Part shown: positions 47,366 to 59,847 of the stretch, in pieces | Layout: each line of letters begins with the position of its first letter | Position numbering within the stretch: the first letter of the stretch is position 1 | NCBI GenBank assembly: GCA_049999725.1 | Contig: JBNGIS010028758.1 | Span: 58,730-122,729 of the forward strand | DNA: 64,000 nt | Direction of reading: 5' to 3' | DNA from: Haplomitrium mnioides | Lineage: Eukaryota; Marchantiophyta; Haplomitriopsida; Calobryales | Position numbers and translations under genes: made by a program | The notes under the pieces: model-generated | Databases searched by the model: none | What the model was told of the DNA's origin: nothing | Seen by the model: only the letters and a program-made list of their open reading frames with translations

Positions 47366-47765
47366 NNNNNNNNNNNNNNNNNNNNNNNNNNNNNNNNNNN
47401 NNNNNNNNNNNNNNNNNNNNNNNNNNNNNNNNNNNNNNNNNNNNNNNNNNNNNNNNNNNNNNNNNNNNNNNNNNNNNNNNNNNNNNNNNNNNNNNNNNNN
47501 NNNNNNNNNNNNNNNNNNNNNNNNNNNNNNNNNNNNNNNNNNNNNNNNNNNNNNNNNNNNNNNNNNNNNNNNNNNNNNNNNNNNNNNNNNNNNNNNNNNN
47601 NNNNNNNNNNNNNNNNNNNNNNNNNNNNNNNNNNNNNNNNNNNNNNNNNNNNNNNNNNNNNNNNNNNNNNNNNNNNNNNNNNNNNNNNNNNNNNNNNNNN
47701 NNNNNNNNNNNNNNNNNNNNNNNNNNNNNNNNNNNNNNNNNNNNNNNNNNNNNNNNNNNNNNNNN
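47366..47765. other. Assembly gap, 400 N
   Basis: Exactly 400 N in element D. If the 5' LTR is as complete as the 3' LTR, at least about 2.2 kb should be here, so the length is not real. Confidence 0.98.
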
Positions 47766-48285
47766 AGATGGTGAGGACCTGAGGCATGTCCAGGAGTAGC
47801 AATCAAGTGTCGTCAAGTTAGAGCCTCCTCAAGTAGTGGAATGCACAATAATGGCAATAATCAGTTGTAGCCCGGAGGATTCGAAGGTATCGGAAGATGA
47901 GCCCAATCTCAATCCAGAGAAGAAGCTCGCCTTGATGCAACCCAAGGATCTTGGTGACACAGAAGGAATTGTTACGGGCAACCCCGTCACCACCAACAAT
48001 GTATGTAACTGCAGGGTTACAGGTCCGAAGTACAATACCTTTGTGTATGCTTGTTTGATCAGCTGTTACCTGTGGGTGTGTGTGGGGCATGCCCCCAAGC
48101 CAAGGGAAACATGCCAACAAAGGGATCCCAGCTTTGAGGGCTGGTTCACGGTGCAGAAGGGAATGCAGCAAGGCATGTTGCTGTAGAGACCTCATATTCC
48201 CCTCAAACCAAAATTTGGAAGCACAACTTTTGTGTGGGATCCAGGGAAGAGGCTGAGCGAGCAGAATACGCACAGGTAAGTTGTT

Positions 48286-48319
48286 TGTGTGTGTGTGTGT
48301 GTTTTGTGAGGGGGGGGGG
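48286..48319 (+). repeat. (GT)n and G-run in element D
   Basis: A GT run (about 48286-48301) followed by ten G (48310-48319), just after the candidate GTAAGT donor. Confidence 0.8.
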
Positions 48320-48429
48320 TGTTTCGTGGGGTTGTTTTAAAGGAGTTACAGAGTCGAGCCAGCAACCAGCAACAGAGGCACCAGAAAATTGAGGTAGAAG
48401 AGGTGTGTTCGCGGGGACGCATCACACTT

Positions 48430-48442
48430 GAAGGGGGAGTTA
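48430..48442 (+). other. Polypurine tract of element D
   Basis: GAAGGGGGAGTTA directly before the 3' LTR start. The same kind of motif recurs inside the LTR near 51018 (TTGAAGGGGGAGTCC) and 51153 (AAAGGGGGAGTC), which suggests an older element end was absorbed into the LTR. Confidence 0.75.
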
Positions 48443-51400
48443 TGTCAGCCAGTGCTTTGGAGTATTCAAGCGGAATTCACGAAATCAAAAGCACCATTGG
48501 CCATATGTTCCCTTTGCGAGTGTGAAAGCCTTTCAGGAACAACTGATTACCTCAAACAGTTGATAAGAGCAAGGCGCATGATTCCAAATAGGGAAACAGA
48601 ATCATGGCGGAGGAGAGGAGGAAGGAGAGCAGTGATCGCCAGCCAGGGGAGGGGTCCCATTTTCAAATTCGAAGCAGGCCAGTGAGAATCCGTGGGCCTA
48701 AGGAGGATGCGGGGATCGGAGCCTCGGGAGAAGGAACAGAGCAGCCACCTATGGCGAAGCGATCGCATGAGGAAGAAGAGCGGATCAACAACAAGAAAGT
48801 CCAAAGGCACTCCGAAGAAAGGCAGATCCCGGGGGTCCTAGCGTAGATTCGCCAAGAGGAAACACAGAGGAGATCCGAAAGGGGGATGGATCACCGATCT
48901 GACCGAATAAGAGCGAGTGAAGGCGAAAAGACGACTTGTCGGCAAACTGGTTCGAAGGACGCGCATCAGTGGCAAAGCGGTGACCCATCGCCCACCGTCC
49001 AACGGGAAGAAGGCTGAGCCAGAAGGGCGATATGGCACCTTTCCGGTGGGGGGAAACGAAGGGCACGGCAAAAAGACAATATATCGACGAATCGGCGAGC
49101 AAGATGAGAGCGGCCGGAAAACGAAGCTAACGTCGGTGCGATCAACAGAGGAGCTAGCGACGCTGAAAGGGTGACTCTTCTCCGCTTTGGCAACTAGAAA
49201 GGTGAAAGTTGGACGGGGTGCGACCGGCATCCAAAAATTCGAAAGGGGCGAATGGTCTGAAAGGGCCTACTAGTTCTTATAGCGAGCTTTTGGAAGTGTT
49301 AACGAAGATAGCCTTAGACGTGTGCGTAGTTCTTACTTTGAAGGTACATCGAAATGGCGACATCAGCATAGTTCTTATTCGGCGAGCAAGGGTAGTCCGC
49401 GACGGTTCTACGGATGACGTGTGGCGAGCGCCGGGAGTCTGCGGAAGGCTTCGGAAATGTGGCACGCTGGGAAGCAAGGAAGGGTTTCCGAAGGTCAACG
49501 TCGGAAGAAGGGTTCGCGCGACGGTCTGCCTACCCCTTTGCGGGGCAGCGTCGGACGGCGGCCTTCGGAGGACGTGGCGACTCCAGGGACCCCGAAGCAC
49601 CTCACGGGACACGCGACGCAAGGAGGAGAGTTCACCTAACCTCGAGCGACGTGCGGGTCAACTACGGAAGGAGAGGTCAGCGCGACGGTCAGCCTACCCC
49701 CTTGTGGGGCGGTGTCGGACGGCGGTGCAGCGGACGACGTGGCATGAGGAGAAGAAAGAAGAATCTACGAGGGAATCTCAAGAGATTCTGTGGAGTCGGT
49801 TTCGAAGAGCCTCTTCGGACCTGGTTCTGCATGAATCTTTGGAATCTCTTCTCGCAAGATTCCTCGGAGCTCCTCGTTCAAGTTACCATTGACCTTGGCT
49901 TTTTCTTGACCAACTGCAGGACATGCGGCGCCTTCTCCCATTCCGTGGTAACGAGATTACCAAACAGTGAAGCCACGCGTCGTCGTCCCTTATTCTGAGC
50001 TAACGGCAATAACGACTATTCATCGGATCGGGCGTCGAGGGGCAGCGCACGAGGGGAGTATACATTGCTTGCTATCGAATTCTTTTGGGTTGATGCACAG
50101 GCAATCTCAGGGCGCGAGGCGACTGCATGCGAAGGGGAATCGCAACGAAGGGGGGCTGGGGTTTGAATTCAATGATAAGACAACGTGAAGCAAGGGTACT
50201 CGCTCCAAGGGGCCAAGGGGATTCGGACGTGGACTGGAGGGGCGCCGAGGATCGCAAAGTGAGGAACTCTGGGTGCTCGGGCGATCCAAGGAACTCATCC
50301 TTGCTGGTGGACCAGAGCGGAGGGTTACTGATACGGGGTCTCAATTGTATTTTGGTCAGTTAAGACTTCGGGAGAGGCCACTATGGGAGGACATGGGGTC
50401 GCCTTTGCATTCTCTGTGTAGAAGCATCACGACCTGAGGACAAGGAAATCGCAACGAGGGGTGGCTGGAGTGGGAGTCCAAGTTATGACTTCGGGAGAGG
50501 CCGCCAAGTGAGGAGCTTGGGGTTGTCTCTGCCATTCCTTGTGTGTGAGCATCATCCCAGAGTGTTCGAAGGACACTCTGGTGTGTTATTCTTCAAGTGA
50601 AGCTGAGAGGGGAGGCTGTGCTAGTGCCGATGCACTGCATAGTAAGACCCGTTGAGGCTCAAGGGTGGAGTGGGCTACCTGCAGCTGGTAAAGCTGTCTT
50701 CGAGAGGTGGAAGTAAAAGAAACTCTCTTCCTAGCTTGAGGAAGTAAAAGTAAGGCTTCTCGCGAGGAAAGTTAAAAAATTATCTGGAGAGAAGGGTGTG
50801 TGGGTTGTTGGGCTGCAGTGGTAAGGCAGCGGGACTCATAAGAGAAGCATTATCAGCTAGAAATCTAGAGGGCCTTCAAGGACTATGTTTTCTCTTGCAC
50901 ATAGTGTACAAATGTGTTTGTTCATATATGTGTAGTTAGATTTCCTTTTTGCATTGTGTTGTAGGTTCATTAGATTAGGAAATACGGATCAGCTGAGCAG
51001 ACCCTAGGAACACACTTGAAGGGGGAGTCCAATCCCTTGACACAAGTCTGGCATCCTGGGGGTAAATGCTCTCTAGTCTGATTCTGTTGCATAGATTGGG
51101 ACTTAGTGCATTAGGATAGTTAGGATAATTTTTACCAGTGTTGTGACCACCCTCAAAGGGGGAGTCTAGACCTCTGGTAGTGATCAGTTGTGCAAGTCAC
51201 TAGCACCATTCTGCCCAAGCTCAAATAAGATAGCAGGGCTTAAGTCATTGGGTCCTATGAATAAAGCGGAAGAATCACACAAATCACAGCTAGGTATAAT
51301 GGATATGGACCTGAGAGAATGGTTGAATGTCTGACTTGAGTGTGTGAAGAAGAAGAGTGAGAAAAGCATTCCAGACTTGTAAGGAGAGGAAAATTCCTTA

Positions 51401-51524
51401 AGGTCTGAAAGTGGTAACTTACAAGGGGCCATCTCAGAAAAGAACCTGAAAGCCCGTAAAACCTGTCCTCCCCTGGCTTGAAATATGGCTTGAAAAGGTT
51501 AAGACCTGAAACAAGGGAGCGACA
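48443..51524 (+). repeat. 3' LTR of element D
   Basis: 3082 bp, TGTCAGCCAGTGC to GGAGCGACA. Inside, a unit of about 163 bp is repeated (about 49490-49655 and 49655-49820) with GCGACGGTC and GTCGGACGGCGG in both copies. Frames of up to 227 codons (49209-49892) follow this GC-rich repeat and show no protein family; I treat them as chance. Confidence 0.83.
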
Positions 51525-54500
51525 TACATCATGTAACCACCTTGGTTGAAGGGAAATATAAGCGTTGCAAATGCATAATGAGTTTTGAATAGAGAGTTGT
51601 ACACATTAAGTAGCCACTTTGGTAGAAGAGAAACATAATAGTAGCAAATACACATTGATTTTGGAGAAATTATTAGTACCCATCACATAATTGCTTTGGT
51701 TGAAATGAGGCAAATTAGTGTCAATTACATCATGAGTTTTGGAGAAGTGGTTAGTACACATCAAATGCAAGTACTCACTTGGTTGATGAGAGACAAAGAG
51801 TTGATAAGTACATGATTAAAGTAGAGAAATGAGTAGCACACATTAGGTAGCCACTTTGGTTGAGTAGAAACATAATTATCATAAGAACACAATGAGTTTT
51901 GAGAATTGAGGATTACACATCAAGTAAAACTAGTTTGGTTGAGGTGAAATATGAAGATGACAAATACACAATGACTTGGGAGAAGTGAGTAGTACATATC
52001 ACACAACAACTTTTATTGTGAGAAGGCAAATGAATGAAAGTACATAATCAGTTTTGGACTTGAGCAGCACATATCAAAACTTGCTTGGTTAAGGGAAGAC
52101 AAATAGGTGATAGGTACACAATGAGTTTGGAGAAATGATGAGTACACACTAACTAACCACTTTGGTTGAGGGGAATCATAAAGGTGAAAAATGTAGAATG
52201 AGTCTCAACAAGTGAGTAGTACACATCACACAACTAGGGAGGCAAATTAGTGCTAACTTCATAATGAGTTTTGGAGAAGTGACTTGAACACATCAAGAAC
52301 CCATCTTGTTGAGTAGAGACAAATAGGTGATAGGCACACATTGAGCTTTAGAAATGAGGAGCACACATTAGGCAGCCACTTTGGTTGAGTGGAAACTTAA
52401 CTGTCACAAGTACACATTGAGTTTAAAGAAGTGAGGAGTATCCATCATATAATCTCTTGACTGAAGAGAAACATGAAGGTCAAAAATACACAATGAGTTG
52501 TAAGAAGTGAGTAGGACACTTCACACAACCAATTTTGTTGAGAGAAGGCAATTCAGTGTCAACTATATAGTGAGTTTTGGAGAAGTGGGTAGTACATATC
52601 AAGTACCCTCTTGGTTGAGGGGAGACAAATAGGTGATGAGTACAAAATAAGTTATAAGAAATGAGGAGTACATATTAGTCAACCACTTTGGTTGAGTGGA
52701 AACGTAATTGTTTCAAGTACATAATGAGTTTGGAGAAGTGAGCCATGCATATCATCTAGCCACATTGGTTGAGGGGAAATATGAATGTGACAAATACACA
52801 ATGACTTTGGAGAATTGAGTAGTACACATCACACAACCGCTATGGTTGAGGGGAGGCAAATCAATGCCAACTACATAATGAGATTAGAAATGTGATGAGT
52901 GCATCCAAGTACCCACTTGGTTGAGGGGAGACGAATAGATGATACTTATATAATGAGTTGAGAAAAATGAGGAGTACACAAGAGGTAACCACTTTGGTTG
53001 AGTGGAAATATAATTGTTAAAAGTACACAGATTTTAGAGAAGTGAGGAGTACACATCACATAACCACTTTGATTGAGGTGAAAATTAAAGGTGACAAATG
53101 CACAATGAGTTGGGAGAAGTGAGTAGTACACAACACACAATTGGTTTAGAGGAGGCAAATTAGTATCAACTACATAATTAGTTTTGGAGAAGTGAGTAGT
53201 ACACATCAAGTATTGACTTGTTTGAGGGTATAAAAATTGTTGATAGGTACACAATAAGTTTGGAAAATTGAGGAGCACACATTCTGCAACCACTTTGATT
53301 GAGTTGAAAAATATTTCTCACAATTACACAATGCGTTTTGGGAAAGGAGAAGTACACATCATGTAACCACTATGGTTGAAGAGAAACATAAGGGTTAGAA
53401 CCACACATTGAGTTAGAAGAAGTGAGTAGTAAATACCACACAACCACTTTCATTGAGGGGAGGCAAATCATTGTCAACTACAAAATGAGTTTTCGACGTG
53501 AGTCATACATATCAAGTACTTGCTTAATAAATAAGAGGAGACAAATAGGTGATAGGTGCACAATGAGTTTGGAGAAAAGAGAGGTACAGATTAGTCAACC
53601 ACTTTGGTTGAGAGAAAGCAAATGGGTGCCAACTACATAATGAGTTTTGGAGAAATGAGTAGTACATATCAAGTGCTCACTTGGTTGAAGGGAGACAAAT
53701 AGCTTACAAATAAACAATAAGTTAGAGAAACTAGGAGTATATACTAGTTAGCCACTTTGATTGAGTGGATATATAATTATCACAAGTACACAAAATGTTT
53801 CGAGAAGTGAGGAGTACAAAACATGTAACCACTTTCATTGAGGGGAAACAAAAAGGTGAGACATACACATTCAGTTGGGAGAAATGAGTAGTACACATCA
53901 TGCAATCACCATGGTTGAAGGGAGGCAACTTAGTGTCATCTACATAATGAGTTTTGGAGAAGTAAGTAGTACACATCACGTACTCACTTGTTTGAGAGGA
54001 GACAAATAGGTAATATGAACACAATGAATTTGGAGAAATGAGGAGTACACATTTCATAACCACTTTGGTTGAGTGAGAACATAATTGTCACAAGTACACA
54101 ATGAGTTTCTAAAAGTGAGGAGTGTGCAACATGTGACTACTTTGGTTGTCACGAAATAGAAAGGTGAAAAATACACAATGAGTTGAGAGGAGTGAGTAGT
54201 ACACATCTCACAAGCACTTTTGTTGAAGGGAGGAAATTTAGTGTCAACTACATGATGAGTTTGAAGAAGCAAGTAGTGCGCATCAAGTACTCGCTTGGTT
54301 GAGAGAAGAGAAATAGGTGACAGGTATATAATGAGTTTGGAGAAATGAGGAGTACACAGTAGTCCACTTTAGTTGAGTCGAAACACATATGTCACATTTG
54401 TACAATGAGTTTTGACAACTAAGGAATGCACATCATCTAATGAATTTGGTTGAGAGGAAACATAAGGGTGAGAAAAACACAACGATTTTTAAGAACTAAG

Positions 54501-57500
54501 TAGCAAATATCACACAATCATCTTGGTTTAGGGGAAGCAAATCAATGCCAACTACATAATTGGTTTTTGAAAAGTGACTAGAACACATCAAGTACTCACT
54601 TGGTTGAGGGGAGACAAATAGGTTTTAGGTACATAGTGATGAAACGAGGAGTACACATTAGGTAAACACTTTGGTTGAATTGAAACATAACTCCAATTAC
54701 TTTGGTTGAGGGGAAACATAAAGGTGACAAATACACAACAAGTTTTAAGAATTGAGTAGTATACATCACACAATCACTTTGTTTAAGAGGAAGCAAATAA
54801 GTGCCAATTACACTTATTTGGAAGTGATTAGTACACATCAAGTACCTACTTGGTTGAAGGGAGCCAAATAGGTAATAGGTATACAATGAGTTTGGAGAAA
54901 CAAGAAGTATATATTGGTTGAGGGAAAACATAAAGGCAATAAATACACAATGAGATCCGAGAAGTGAGTAGTACACATTGCACAACTGCTTTAGTTGAGG
55001 GGAGGCAAATCAGTGCCAACTATATAATGAGTTTAGAAGAAATCACTAGCGTACATCAAGCACCCACTTCGCTGAAGGGGAGACAAATAAGTGATAGGTA
55101 CACAATGAGTTTGGAGAAATAAAGAGTACACATTAGGTAACATCTTTGGTTGAGTGAAAATATAATTGTGAGAAGTATAAAAAAAACGTTTAGACAAGTG
55201 AGGATTAGCCATCATGTGACCAATTTTGTTGAGAGGAAACATACAAATTGAGTTTGGAGAATTGAATAGTACACATCAAGTTCTCGCTTGGTTGAGGAGA
55301 TACAAATATGGTATAGCTAAACAATTTTTTTGAAGAAATGAGGAGCACACATTAGTTTACCACTTTGGTTGAGTGGAAACAAAAGTGTCACACATGTACA
55401 AATTGACTTTAGAAAAATGAGGATTATACATCATGTAGCCACCTTGGTTGATAGAGAACAAAAACAAGACAACTACACAATGAGTTTGAAAAAGTGAGTA
55501 GTACACATGTGGTTGAGGGGAGAAAAATAAGTGTAAACTACATAATGAGTTATGGAGAAGTGAGTAGTATACATCAAGTACCCACTTGGTTGACAAGAGA
55601 GAAATAGTTGATAAGTACACAATGAGTTTGGAAAAATTAGGAGTACACATTAGGAAACCACTTTGGTTGAATGGAAACATTCACGTAACAAGTACAAAGT
55701 GAGCTTCAAGTAGTAAAGATTGCATATCATACAACCACTTTTGTTCAGGGGCAATACAAAGGTGACAAAGGCACAATGAGTTGGGATAAGTGAGTAATAC
55801 ACATCATGCAACCACTTTTGTTAAGGGGAGGAAAATTAAGGCCAACTACATAATTAGTTTTGGGGAAGTGACTAGTACTTATCAAGTACCCATTTTGTTG
55901 AGGGGAGACAAATAGGTGATAGATACACAATGAGATTTTACAAATGAGGAGCACACGTTAGTTAACCACTTTGGTTGAGTGGAAACAAAATATCAAAAAT
56001 ACACAATGAGTTTTAAGAGTTGGTGAGTCCACATCATGCAACCACTTTGTTGAGGGGAAAGAGAAAGGTTACATATACACAATGAGTTGGGAGAAGTGAG
56101 TAGTACACATCACACAAAAGTTTTAGTTGAGAGGAGGCAAAGCATTGTCAACTACATAGTGATTTTAAAAAAAGTGAATATTACACATCAAATACGTGCT
56201 TGGTTTAGGGGAGACAAATAGTTGATAGGTACACAATGCATTTGGAGAAATTAGGAGTGCTTATTAGTTAACTACTTTGGTTGTCAATGAGTGGAAACAC
56301 AATTGTCACAAGTACACAATGAGTTTGGAGAAGGGAAGCGTACACATCATCTAACTACTTTGTTTGAGGGGAAATATGAAGGTCACAAATACACCACGAG
56401 TTTGGAGAATAGAGTAGTACACATCACACAATCACTTTAGTAGAAGGGAGGCAAATTAGTGCCAACTACATAATGAGTTTTAGAGAAGTGAGTGGTACAC
56501 ATCTCAAGTACCCATTTTGTTGAGGGGAGACAAATAGATGATAGGTACACAATAAGATTTAGCGAATGAGGACCATACATTAGGTAACCACTTTGGTTGA
56601 GTGCAAATATAATTTTCACAAGTGGAAAATGAGCTTGGAGAAATTAGGAGGACACATCATGGAACCACTTTGGTTGAGGGGAAACATAAACGTGAAAAAT
56701 AAAAATCGAACTCAGAGAGGCAAGTGGCACACATCATGCAACGACTTTGGTTGAGAGGAGGCAAATCAGTGTCAACTACATAGTGAGTTTTGGAGAAGTG
56801 ACAAGTATACATAAAGTATTTGCTTGGTTGAGTGGAGACAAATAGGTTAAAGCTACACAATGAGTTTGGAGAAATGACAAGTATACAATAGTTAAACACT
56901 TTGGTTGAGTGGAAGGATTTTTTTTGCAAGTATACAATAAGTTTAGAGAAATGAGAAGTACACCTCATGCAGCCACCTGAGTTGATGAGAAACATAAAAG
57001 TGATAAATAAACAATGAGTTTGGAAAATTTAGTCATTCACATCACACATAAAGAATTTTCTTTAGGAGAAACATAAACATGACAATTACACAATGAGTTT
57101 GAGAAATGAGTAGTACACATTATTTAGGTGCTCTAGTTGAGGGGAGGCAAATCAATATCAATTACATAATGAGTTTTGGAGAAGTAAGTAGTACACATCA
57201 AGTAGCCACTTGGTTGACACAAGAGAAATAGGTGATAGCTAGATAATGAGTTTGGAGAAATGAGGAGTACACATTAAGTAGCCACTTTGGTTGAATGGAA
57301 AAAACATTATCACAAGTACACAATGAGTTATAAGAAGTAAAGAGTACACATCATGTAACCACTTTGGTTGAGAGGAATCATAAACATGACAAATACACAA
57401 AGATTTTGGAGAAGTCTCTAGTACACATCAAGCAACTGCTTTTGTTGAGGAAAGGCAATTCAGTATCAACTACATATTGAGTTTTGGAAAAGTAAGTGGT

Positions 57501-59847
57501 ACACATCAAGAACCTACTTGGATGATAGGAGACAAACATGTGATAGGTGCACAATGAGTTTTGAGAAATGAGGAATACACACTAGCTAACTACTTTGGTT
57601 GAGTGGAGCATAGTTGTCAAATATACACAATGAGCTTGGAGAAGTAAGGAGTACACATGATGCCAACTTTGGTTGAAGGGAAACATAAAGGTGATAAGTA
57701 CACAACATGTTCTGAGACTTGAGTAGTGTACAACAAACAATCGCTCCGGTTGAGGGGAGGCACATTAGTGCAAACTACAAAATGCATTTGGAGAAGTGAC
57801 TAGCATGCATCAAGTGCCCACTTGGTTTATGGGAGACAAATATGTGATAAGTACACAATGATCCTCGAGAAACAAGTAGTACATATTAGGCAACTACTTT
57901 GGTTAAGTAGAAACATAATTGTCACAAGTACAGAAAGAGTTTGGAGAAGTGAGAAGTACAAATCAAGTAACCACTGTGGTTGAGAAAAAATGCAAAGGTA
58001 ATAAATACACAATAAGCTTGGGAAAGTGACTAGTACACATCACACAACCACTTTAGTTGAGGGGAGGCAAATTGGGGCCAACTTCAAAATGAGTTTTGGA
58101 GAAGTGACTAGTATACATCAAGTATCCACTTGGTTGAAGGGGTGACAAATAGGTCATAGTTACACAATGAGTTTGGAGAAATGACGGGTACATATTAGGT
58201 AACCACTTTGGTTGAGTAGGAACATAGTTTTCAAGTACACAAAAAGTTTGGAGAAGTGAGAGGTACACATCATGTAACCACTTTTGTTGAGGAGAAACAC
58301 AAAGGAGACAAATACAAATTGAGTTTGGAGAAGTGAGAAGTACACATCACGCAATTGTTGTAGTTCTAGGAAGGAAAAATAATGTCAACTACCTAATGAA
58401 TTTTGGAGAAGTGAGTAGTACACATCAAGTACCCACTTTGTTTAGAGGAAACAAATAAGTGATTGGTACATAATGAGTTTTGAGAAATAAAGAGTACATA
58501 TTACGTAACTATTTTTGTTAAATAGAAACATATTGTCATAAATACACAATGAGTTTGGAGAAGTGAGGAGCATAAATCATGTAGCCACTTTGATTGAGAG
58601 GAAACACAAAGTTGACAAATATAGAATCAATTGGGAGAAGTCAGTAGTACACATCACACAATCACTTTGGTTGAAGGGAGGCAAATATTTGTCAACTACA
58701 TAATGAGTATTGGAGCAGTGAGTAGTACACATCAAGAACCCTCTTGGTTGGGGAGAGACAAATAAGCAATAGATACACAATGAGCTTGAAGAAATAAGAA
58801 GCACACATTAGGTAACCACTTTGGTTGAGTGAAAACTTCACTGTCACAAGTACACAATGAGTTTTGAGGAGTAAGGAGGTCATATCATCTAACCACTTTG
58901 GTTGAGAGGAAACATAAAGGTGATAAATGCACAACAAGTCTGAGAATTAAGTAGTACACATCACACAACCTCTTTTTTTGGTGGGAGGTAATTCAATGCC
59001 AACTACATAATGAGTTTTGGAGAAGTGAGTTGTATACATCAAGTACCTATGTGGTTGAGGGGAGATAAATAAGTGAAAGTTACACAATGCAATTTGAGAA
59101 ATGAGGAATACACATTAGTTAACCACTTTGATAGAATGGAAACATAATTATCACAAATACACAATGATTTTGGAGAAGTAAGGAGTACACATCATGTAGC
59201 CACTTTTGTTGAGGGAAAACATAAACGCCGCAAATACATAATGAGTTTTGAGAAGTGAGTAGTACACATCATGTAACTCATTTGGTTTCAAGAGAAAAAT
59301 AAAGGTGAAAATAATACAATGAATTTAGAGAAGTGAGTATCAAACATCATACAACTAATTTGGTTGAGGGGAGGTATATAAGTGGTAGCTACATAATGAG
59401 TTTTCGAGAAGTGAGCAGTACACATCAAGTAACTACTTGGTTGAGGGGAGAAGAATTGCTGATAAGTACTCTATAATTTTGGGGAAATAAGGTGTACATA
59501 TTACGTAGTGATTTTGGTTGAGGGGAAACATGATTTTCACAAGTACACAATGAGATTGGAGAAGTGAAGAGTACACATCATGCAACTACTTTCATTGAGA
59601 GAAAATGTAAAGGTTACAAATACACAATGAGTTTGAAGAAGTGAGTAGTATACATAATTGCGTTTGATGGGAGATAAATCAATGTCAACTACAGAATGAG
59701 TTTTGGAAAAGTAAGTGGTATATATCAAGTACCCATTTGGTTGAGGGAAGATAAATAGTGATAAGTACACATTGCATTAAGGGAAATGAGGAGAACACAT
59801 TAGATTGCTACTTTAGTTGAGTGGAAACATAATTGTTACAAGTATAG
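51525..59847 (+). repeat. Satellite block 3d, longest array
   Basis: About 8.3 kb of uninterrupted A-B-C-D order, roughly 27 higher-order units. Spacing between successive C monomers (52559, 52869, 53170, 53479) is 301-310 bp. The stretch from about 56430 to 57300 carries the variant run also seen in blocks 1, 2 and 3a. Reverse-strand frames up to 129 codons occur because the monomer has few stops on that strand. It fades out after a D monomer near 59847. Confidence 0.96.

Larger units (their letters stand above)
47766..48442 (+). other. Internal region of element D, possible captured sequence
   Basis: About 680 bp between the gap and the 3' LTR. A frame from 47836 encodes MECTIMAIISCSPEDSKVSE and onward to TTNN, where ACAAT|GTATGT looks like a splice donor near 48000. 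A second open stretch (about 48187-48274) runs from an AG (TTGCTGTAG) to CACAG|GTAAGT, a near-perfect donor. No family was recognised. It ends with GRITLEGGV and the polypurine tract. It could be a fragment of a host gene or a spliced element gene. Confidence 0.35.
45963..51524 (+). mobile_element. Two-LTR element D with a 400-N gap
   Basis: It starts TGTCAGCCAGTGCTTTGG, ends GGAGCGACA, and is flanked by TACAT on both sides (45958-45962, 51525-51529). Removing it rejoins ordinary A-monomer sequence (TACAT-CATGTAACC). The start sequence recurs at 48443 after a polypurine tract, which defines a 3' LTR of 3082 bp. The 5' LTR is seen only to 47365, where 400 N begin. The element is visibly GC-richer than the satellite. 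No reverse transcriptase, integrase or gag motif is visible, so it is either non-autonomous or its coding part is lost in the gap. Its class is unresolved. Confidence 0.85.

Noticed and set aside
47249-47816. Long frames across the N runs at 47366 and 60974.
   Set aside because: Almost all of their codons are N, so they carry no information.
49209-49998. Arg-rich frames of 194-227 codons.
   Set aside because: They lie wholly in the GC-rich 3' LTR of element D, overlap one another in different frames and follow an internal repeat of about 163 bp.
51525-59847. Regular direct repeats that could suggest a CRISPR array.
   Set aside because: Monomers are contiguous and similar along their whole length, with no unique spacers, and the setting is a plant nuclear satellite.
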